Source: Lolium rigidum
Taxonomy: Eukaryota > Streptophyta > Magnoliopsida > Poales > Poaceae
Reading direction: 5' to 3'
DNA: 64,000 nt
NCBI RefSeq assembly: GCF_022539505.1
Contig: NC_061511.1
Location: 30,452,620 to 30,516,619, forward strand
Part shown: positions 56,668-64,000 of the stretch, piece by piece
How the letters are laid out: each line of letters starts with the position of its first letter
Numbering within the stretch: the stretch's first letter is position 1
The notes under the pieces: generated by a model
What the model saw: only the letters and a program-made list of their open reading frames with translations
Database searches by the model: none
What the model was told of the DNA's origin: nothing
Translations under genes and position numbers: made by a program

Positions 56668-59229
56668 AACTGTTGAGCCCATCTTAACTGCTATAAAAAA
56701 GAACTTCTTGGGAGATAACCCATGTGTTACTTTGCTACAGTACTTTGTTTTATATTTGTGTCTTGGAAGTTGTTTACTACTGTAGCAACCTCTCCTTATC
56801 TTAGTTTTGTGTTTTGTTGTGCCAAGTAAAGTCGTTGATAGCAAGGTTGATACTAGATTTGGATTACTGCGCAGAAACAGATTTCTTGTCTGTCACGTAA
56901 TCTGGGCCTAATTCTCTGTAGGTAACTCAGAAAATTATGCCAATTTATGTGAGTGATCCTCAGATATGTACGCACCTTTCATTCAATTTGGGCATTTTCA
57001 TCTGAGCAAGTCTGGTGCCACTTTAAAATTCGTCTTTACGGACTGTTCTGTTTTGACAGATTCTGCCTTTTATTTCGCATTGCTTCTTTCGCTGTGTTGG
57101 GTGGATTTCTTTGTTCCATTACCTTCCCAGTAGCTTTGGGAAATGTCCAGAAGTGTTAAGAATGATTGTGTCACCTCTGAACATGTGAATTTTTGCTTAT
57201 GCACTAACCCTCTAATGAGTTTGTTTCGAGTTTGGTGTGGAGGAAGTTTTCAAGGGTCAAGAGAGGAGGATGATATACTATGATCAAGAAGAGTGAAAGC
57301 TCTAAGCTTGGGGATGCCCCGGTGGTTCACCCCTCGCATATTTCAAGAAGACTCAAGCGTCTAAGCTTGGGGATGCCCAAGGCATCCCCTTCTTCATCGA
57401 CAACTTATCAGGTTTCTTCTCTTGAAACTACATTTTTATTCGGTCACATCTTATGTACTTTACTTGGAGCATCTGTGTGCTTTTGTTTTTGTTTTTGTTT
57501 GAATAAATGCTTGTGTGGGAGAGAGACACGCTCCGCTGGTTCATATGAACACATGTGTTCTTAGCTCTTAATTTTCATGGCGAAGGTTGAAACTGCTTCG
57601 TTAATTGTTATATGGTTGGAAACGGAAAATGCTACATGTAGTAATTGGTAAAATGTCTTGGATAATTTGATACTTGGCAATTGTTGTGCTCATGTTTAAG
57701 CTCTTGCATCATATACTTTGCACCTATTAATGAAGAAATACATAGAGCTTGCTAAAATTTGGTTTGCATATTTGGTCTCTCTAAAGTCTAGATAATTTCT
57801 AGTATTGAGTTTTGAACAACAAGGAAGACGGTGTAGAGTCTTATAATGTTTACAATATGTCTTTTATGTGAGTTTTGTCTGTACCGGTTCATCCTTGTGT
57901 TTGTTTCAAATAACCTTGCTAGCCTAAACCTTGTATCGAGAGGGAATACTTCTCGTGCATCCAAAATCCTTGAGCCAACCACTATGCCATTTGTGTCCAC
58001 CATACCTACCTACTACATGGTATTTCTCCGCCATTCCAAAGTAAATTGCTTGAGTGCTACCTTTAAATTTCCATCATTCGCCTTTGCAATATATAGCTCA
58101 TGGGACAAAATAGCCTTAAAAACTATTGTGGTATTGAATATGTACTTATGCACTTTATCTCTTATTAAGTTGCTTGTTGTGCGATAACCATGCTCCTGGG
58201 GACGCCATCAACACTTTGTTGAATATCATGTGAGTTGCTATGCATGTTCGTCTTGTCTGAAGTAAGGGCGGTTTTCACAAATCAAATGGTTTGAGTATGC
58301 ATACTGTTAGAGAAGAACATTGGGCCGCTAACTAAAGCCATGAATCATGGTGGAAGTTTCAGTTTGGACATAAAACCTCAATCTCTTATGAGAATATTAT
58401 CTGTTGTTGAATGCTTAAGCATTAAAAGAGGAGTCCATTATCTCGTTGTCTATGTTGTCCCGGTATGGGTGTCTAAGTTGAAGAATGATCAAAAGCGAGA
58501 AATCCAATGCGAACTTTCTCCTTAGACCCTTGTACAGGCGGCATAGAGGTACCCCTTTGTGACACTTGGTTGAAACATATGTTGTGCAATGATAATCCGT
58601 GTTAACCCAAGCTAATTAGGACAAGGTGCGGGCACTATTAGTATACTATGCATGAGGCTTGCAACTTGTAAGATATAACTTACATAATGCATATGCTTTA
58701 TTACTACCGTTGACAAAATTGTTTCATGTTTTCAAAATAAAAGCTCTAGCACAAATATAGCAATCGATGCTTTCCTCTTTGAAGGACCATTCTTTTACTT
58801 TTATGTTGAGTCAGTTCACCTATCTCTTTCCACCTCAAGAAGCAAACACTTGTGTGAACTGTGCATTGATTCCTACATACTTGCATATTGCACCTGTTAT
58901 ATTACTTTACATTGACAATATCCATGAGATACACATGTTATAAGTTGAAAGCAACGCTGAAACTTAATCTTCTTTTGTGTTGCTTCAATGCCTTTACTTT
59001 GAATTATTGCTTTATGAGTTAACTTTTATGCAAGACTTATTGATGCTTGTCTCAAAGTACTATTCATGAAAAGTCTTTGCTTTATGATTCAGTTGTTTAC
59101 TCATGTCATTACCATTGTCTTGGATTGCTGCATTCATTAAATATGTTTACAATATGATCAAGTTTATGATGGCATGTCACTCTAGAAATTATCTTTGTTT
59201 ATCGTTTACCTGCTCGGGACGAGCGTAAA
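56668..59229 (+). other. B1-2 long 3' noncoding interior
   Basis: Parallel to 24273-26845. CTAAGCTTGGGGATGCC occurs at 57302-57318 and 57361-57377. No gene supported. Confidence 0.8.
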
Positions 59230-59245
59230 CTAAGCTTGGGGATGC
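59230..59245 (+). promoter_or_regulatory. Polypurine tract of B1-2
   Basis: CTAAGCTTGGGGATGC abuts the 3' LTR. Confidence 0.75.
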
Positions 59246-60710
59246 CGATACGTCTCCGACGTATCGATAATTTCTTATGTTCCATGCCACATTATTGATG
59301 ATATCTACATGTTATATGCACATTTTATGTCATATTTATGCGTTTTCTGGAACTAACCTATTGACGAGATGCCAAAAGGCCAGTTGCTGTTTTCTGCTGT
59401 TTTTGGTTTGAGAAATCCTAGTAACGAAATATTCTCGGAATTGGACGAAATCAACGCCCAGGTTCCTATTTTCACCGGAAGCATCCAGAACACCCGAGAG
59501 CCGCCAGAGGGGGGCCACAGGGCCCCAGATGATAGGGTGGCGCGGCCCACCCCCTGGCCGCGCGGCCCTATGGTGTCGTCGCCCCTTCGACCTTCTGACG
59601 CCGCCTCTTCGCCTATATAAAGGTCCCAGACCTAAAACCTCGATACGAAAAAGCGACGGTACGAGAAACCATCCAGAGCCGCCGCCATCGCGAAGCCAAG
59701 ATCCGGGGGACAGGACTCTCCGTTCCGGCACGCCGCCGGGACGGGGAAGTGCCCCCGGAAGGCTTCTCCATCGACACCGCTGCCATCTCCACCGCCATCT
59801 TCATCAACGCTGCTGTCTTCCATGAGGAGGGAGTAGTTCTCCATCAAGGCTCGGGGCTGTACCGGTAGCTATGTGGTTAATCTCTCTCCTATGTACTTCA
59901 ATACAATGATCTCATGAGCTGCTTTACATGATTGAGATTCATATGAGTTTTGTATCACAATTCATCTATGTGCTACTCTAGTGATGTTATTAAAGTATTC
60001 TATTCCTCCTGCATGGTGTAAAGTGGACAGTGTGTGCATCATGTAGTACTTGGCGTAGTTTATGATCGTGATCTCTTGTAGATTGTGAAGTTAACTATTA
60101 CTGTGATGGTATTGATGTGATCTATTTGGTTATGTTGATCTATCTTGCACTCTAAGGTTATTTAAATATGAACATTGAATTGTGGAGCTTGTTAACTCCG
60201 GCATTGAGGGTTCGTGTAATCCTACGCAATGGTGTTCATCATCCAACAAGAGGGTGTAGAGTATGCATTTATCTATTCTCGTTATGTGATCAATGTTGAG
60301 AGTGTCCACTAGTGAAAGTATGATCCCTAGGCCTTGTTCCTAAATATCGCTATCGCTACTTGTTTACCTGTTTCTATCGCGTTACTATCGCTGCGTTACT
60401 CATCGCTTGTTTGTCTGTCCTGGGCAAAGCACTTTTCTGGTGCCGTTGCCATTGCTCATATACATTCATACCACTTGTATTTCACTATCTCTTCGCCGAA
60501 CTAGTGCACCTATTAGGTGTGTTGGGGACACAAGAGACTTCTTGCTTTGTGGTTGCAGGGTTGCATGAGAGGGATATCTTTGACCTCTTCCTCCCTGAGT
60601 TCGATAAACCTTGGGTGATCCACTTAAGGGAAAACTTGCTGCTGTTCTACAAACCTCTGCTCTTGGAGGCCCAACACTGTCTACAGGAAAAGGAGGGGGC
60701 GTAGACATCA
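59246..60710 (+). repeat. 3' LTR of B1-2 (1465 bp)
   Basis: Begins CGATACGTCTCCGACG: the first base is C instead of T, so the TG terminus is lost. Ends GGGGGCGTAGACATCA, then GGAGA. Confidence 0.94.
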
Positions 60711-60715
60711 GGAGA

Positions 60716-62015
60716 CCCAATGCAACCGGCAGTACAAGCCGATCCAGCGCAAACAAGCCAACCACGCCAAGATCAATACCGGGATAACCGGCACAACAAA
60801 AGAAGGGAAGATTTTCTGGATCGGAGCTACGGTCCGCAGCAAGTAGCCGCGATGCAGGATAACTCCGGCGCCAGCGGAAGCCAGAGGCAAAAAACCGGAT
60901 CGCAGCCATGGGCGGGTCCTAAAAAACAATGGGTTGAAAAGAAACCGTGGGGAGAGAAAAAGAATTGGCAGGAACATGCGAGATACACCATGGAATCGTC
61001 TATGGAACAACCATGCCGGTGGCACACTCCGAATCCGGCAAAGCCGGCAAACCATCTGACAAAAGATTGTTCTTGGACCAAGTACCTGATGTTGAAAGGT
61101 GCAGTAAAAGATGCGCAAGCACAAGGCTGTACTACGATATTGCCACCATCGCAAGACCTCTTGAGGCAACAGTTACCACCACCACCACCACTTACCGGAG
61201 CAAACGCTCTACCGGTACAGCCACATCCAAACCGGCAGCAGCACCAGCAAGTTCATCAGGTGGGAGATGGCAATGGCCAACCGCCACCGCCGGCACCTTT
61301 AGGCCGGAATATTTACCAGGATCCGGACATGTGCTGTGTTGTATTCGTTACTGAGCCAACCGACAGGCAAAGCATGCATCGTCGTTCCATGGAAGTGAAC
61401 GCATTGATGCCGGCAATTCCAAAGTACATGATGTGGTCATATCAGGAAATCACCTGGTCATTCAAGGATCACCCGAAAATAATGCCTAATCCGGGTGGCT
61501 ATGCTCTCGTTGTGGATCCTATCATGCATGGGCCAACGACTCGAGTGCGGTTCAGCAAGGTGCTGATAGACAATGGAAGCAGCATAAACATTATGTACCG
61601 GCACACCATGCGTACGCTGGGGATAACTGAAAACATGCTACAGCCAACCCACACTACGTTCCACGGAATCGTTCTGGGTTTGTCCTGCTCACCCATGGGA
61701 AAAGTCCGGATGGATGTGTCATTTGGTGGATGCGACAATTGCCGGGTGGAAAACATTATGTTCGTGGTAGTGGACTTGGACAGTCCTTACCATGCATTAC
61801 TGGGGAGACCGGCATTGGCAGCATTTATGGCCTCAACCCATACAGCGTATCTCAAGATGAAGATGCCGGCACCCTGTGGAAACTGTGGTTGGAAACTATA
61901 AGATCTCACTGGAAACTGCTTCCGCCGGATCAAACCTGGCTGAATCGCTGGTAATTGCTGAGGAAAAAAGAAGGATCCAAACTGCAGTTGCGCTGGCTCA
62001 GTCTTCACAGTTGAG
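60716..62015 (+). pseudogene. Gypsy D gag C-terminus and aspartic protease, frameshifted
   Basis: The frame continues from 54288. A basic Gln/Arg-rich region leads to a zinc-knuckle-like C-x2-H...C block (CRWHTPNPAKPANHLTKDC). The protease follows, with active-site VLIDNGSSINIMY (D-N-G in place of D-T-G/D-S-G) and the C-terminal YHALLGRPALAAFMA. An extra base near 61870 shifts the frame, ending at 61901; the next frame continues ETVVGNYKISLETASAGS to 62015, where C2 interrupts. The protease would cut the polyprotein. Confidence 0.82.
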
Positions 62016-63525
62016 TGATGACCCACAAGTATAGGGGGTGTATCGTAGTACTTTCGATAAATAAGAGTGTCGAACCCAACGAGGAGCAGAAGGTGTTGAC
62101 AAGTAGTTTCGATGAAGGATTCACTGTAAATGCTCACAGACAAGTATTCAGGGGGTTTTGATATAGCAGATAAATAAAGTATGAGTAAGTAAAATGCGAG
62201 AGTAATAATTACAGCAAGTGGCCCAATCCTTTTTAGCACAAAGGACAAGCCGGTTTTTTTACTTATAATGACCAAACGTTCTTGAGGACACACGGGAATT
62301 TAGTCTAGTGCTTTCGCTTCATATAGCTGATTAACCTTCATTGTTTTGATAAGTGTTGTGTGGGTGAACCTATGCTAATGCACCGCCCTTCCTAGGACTA
62401 ATACATACTTGTGATTATACCCCTTGCAAGCATCCGCAACTACAAGAAAGTAATTAAGATAAATCTAACCACAGACCTTAAACTCGAGATCCTGCTATCC
62501 CTCCTGCATCGATATACCAACGGGGGTTCAGGTTTCTGTCACTCCGGCAACCCCGCAATTGGCAAACGAATACAAGATGTATTCCCCTAGGCCCATAAAG
62601 GTGAAGTGTCATGTAGTCGACGTTCACATGACACCACTAGAAGAATAACACCACAACTTAAATATCAAACCATTGAATATTACCCAACATAATTCACTAC
62701 TAACATTTAGACTTCACCCATGTCCTCAAGAACTAAACGAACTACTCACGAGACATCATATGGAACATGATCAGAGATGATATGATGATGAATAACAATC
62801 TGAACATAAACCTTGGTTCAATAGTTTCACTCAATAGCATCAATAACAAGTAGTAATCAATACCGGGAGAGTTTCCCCTATCAAACAATCAAGATTCAAC
62901 CCTAGATGTTACAGCGGTGACGAGGTGCAGTGGTGGAGATGGCAGTGATGATGATGGAGATGATGGTGATGATGATCCCAATGATGTCCAGCTCGATGAC
63001 GGTGATGATGGCGTCGATTTCCCCCTCCGGGAGGGAATTTCCCCGGCAGATTTCAGCCTGCCGGAGAGCTCTTTTCTATCTGGTGTTTTCCGCCCCGCAG
63101 AGGCGGCTGTGATTCTTCGCGACTATCCTCTGGAGCTTAGGTTTTCGGGACGAAGAAGTACGCGAAGGAGAGGAGGCCAGAGGGGGCTGTGGGCCCCCTC
63201 CCCACAAGGCGGCGCGGCCAGGCCTGGGCCCACGCCGGCCTATGGGGGCCCCATGGCGGCCCTCCTCGGCTCCTCCTTTTGGCTAGCTCCGTCTTCTGGA
63301 AAAATAAGATTTTCCGTGTAATTTCCGTCAATTGTTGGTCTTCCGAAATATTGCATTCTGACGGTGCTTTTTCCAGCAGAATCCTGACTCCGGTGCGCGA
63401 TTCTCCAATAATCATGAAACATGCAAAATAGATGAAATAACATAAGTATCACCTCTAAATATGAAATATATCAATGAATAACAGTAAATTATGATATAAA
63501 ATAGTGATGCAAAATGGACGTATCA
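62016..63525 (-). repeat. 3' LTR of C2 (1510 bp)
   Basis: On the minus strand TGATACGTCCATTTTGCATC to CTTGTGGGTCATCA. It aligns end to end with the C1 LTR and lacks the copia insertion. Confidence 0.92.
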
Positions 63526-63538
63526 ACTCCCCCAAGCT
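63526..63538 (-). promoter_or_regulatory. Polypurine tract of C2
   Basis: Minus-strand AGCTTGGGGGAGT next to TGATACG. Confidence 0.75.
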
Positions 63539-63749
63539 TAGACTTCGCTTGTCCCCAAGCGAAACTGAACTCAGTAAACAAGACCACATGTTTATGGAGT
63601 GAAGAGTCGATAAATAAAATACGGACAAGAAGCATCATATCAATTCACACAAGACATTCTAGTGAACAACTTCCTCATATAATTCAACTTGAAACAAGTA
63701 GACGGTAATCACAAATAAAGGTGCATAAGAAATCATAATTGGTGATGGC
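63539..63749 (-). other. C2 interior fragment
   Basis: Matches C1 10671-10881. No gene. It ends ATGGC (63745-63749), the presumed target of the next insertion. Confidence 0.75.
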
Positions 63750-64000
63750 TGATGTCTACGGGTGCTTCTATTCTTGTAGACAGTGTTGGGCCTCCAAGAG
63801 TAGAGGTTTGTAGAACAGCAGCAAGTTTCCCTTAAGTGGATCACCCAAGGTTTATCGATCTCAGGGAGGAAGAGGTCAAAGATATCCCCATCAAGCAACC
63901 CTGCAACCACAAAGCAAGAAGTCTCTTGTGTCCCCAACACACCTAATAGGTGCACTAGTTCGGCGAAGAGATAGTGAAATACAGGTGGTATGAATGAATA
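63750..64000 (-). mobile_element. Family B2 LTR end, minus strand, cut by window end
   Basis: Reverse of the LTR end GAAGCACCCGTAGACATCA, matching the solo LTR at 46725-48115 rather than B1. The corresponding C1 site (10877-10881, ATGGC) is uninterrupted. Confidence 0.85.

Larger units (their letters stand above)
54289..60710 (+). mobile_element. Complete pol-less LTR retrotransposon B1-2 (6422 bp)
   Basis: LTRs 54289-55744 and 59246-60710, target duplication GGAGA (54284-54288, 60711-60715), same organisation as B1-1: primer site, one ORF (55909-56667), 2.6-kb noncoding part, purine tract. It entered gypsy D gag. Confidence 0.94.
51598..62015 (+). mobile_element. Ty3/gypsy element D, 5' half, split by B1-2 and cut by C2
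   Basis: 5' LTR, tRNA-Lys primer site, gag (52418-54288), then B1-2 (54289-60710), then gag C-terminus and protease (60716-62015). C2 interrupts it at 62016; pol and the 3' LTR are not seen. The frame is continuous across B1-2 if the insert and one target copy are ignored. Confidence 0.88.
62016..64000 (-). mobile_element. LTR retrotransposon C2, minus strand, 3' end only
   Basis: Same family as C1. LTR 62016-63525, purine tract, 211 bp of interior, then a B2-type LTR at 63750. Bases before the LTR are TTGAG (62011-62015). The element continues beyond the window. Confidence 0.85.

Noticed and set aside
62917..63321. 134-aa plus-strand ORF
   Set aside because: Antisense to the C2 LTR, low-complexity start, not open at full length in C1.

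Overview
The window is intergenic, transposon-packed DNA of a pooid grass (wheat/barley/oat/ryegrass group; I cannot narrow it further). The basis is a BARE/WIS/Angela-type copia solo LTR, Tat-lineage Ty3/gypsy elements with two RNase H domains, CACTA transposons with TTTTGTCGCGGGT subterminal hairpins, and insertions nested several layers deep. I see no intact ordinary host gene, rRNA, tRNA or CRISPR array. A run of exactly 100 N (29230-29329) is a scaffold gap, so the two sides need not be neighbours.

Left of the gap, a decayed CACTA transposase (TNP2; 5515-7359) hosts two LTR elements. Tat-A (1-5514, + strand) shows pol and its 3' LTR. Element C1 (7360-29229, minus strand) carries three later insertions: a copia solo LTR (8436-10214), a complete Tat element (Tat-B, 11569-21515, TSD TTAGG) and a complete pol-less element (B1-1, 21772-28435, TSD GTGGA).

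Right of the gap are an LTR end (29330-29460) and a second CACTA (29461-38795). This CACTA has a TnpA/C48-protease-type gene but no TNP2, and holds a Helitron (30392-32130) and a solo LTR (36722-38320). After a largely unassigned stretch (38796-42727) comes another nest: a gypsy remnant split by a 3.3-kb minus-strand LTR that itself holds a solo LTR (46725-48115), then gypsy D (51598-62015) split by a second pol-less element (B1-2, 54289-60710, TSD GGAGA) and ended by a second C element (C2, from 62016), which is entered by a B2-type LTR (63750-64000).

The most notable content is in Tat-B. It keeps gag and both LTRs but has no pol. In pol's place lies an antisense gene whose six exons and five short phase-0 introns can be read directly; it encodes a plant-mobile-domain (PMD) protein with basic segments and a C-terminal coiled coil. 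Next to the 3' LTR both Tat elements carry a second antisense gene for a very acidic protein, with a TATA-like box at the same distance upstream (81-82 bp). The two B1 elements share an open 252-253-codon ORF with an acidic N-terminal part and a hydrophobic, probably membrane-spanning C-terminal part. Elements lacking pol presumably move using enzymes from relatives such as Tat-A's active kin.
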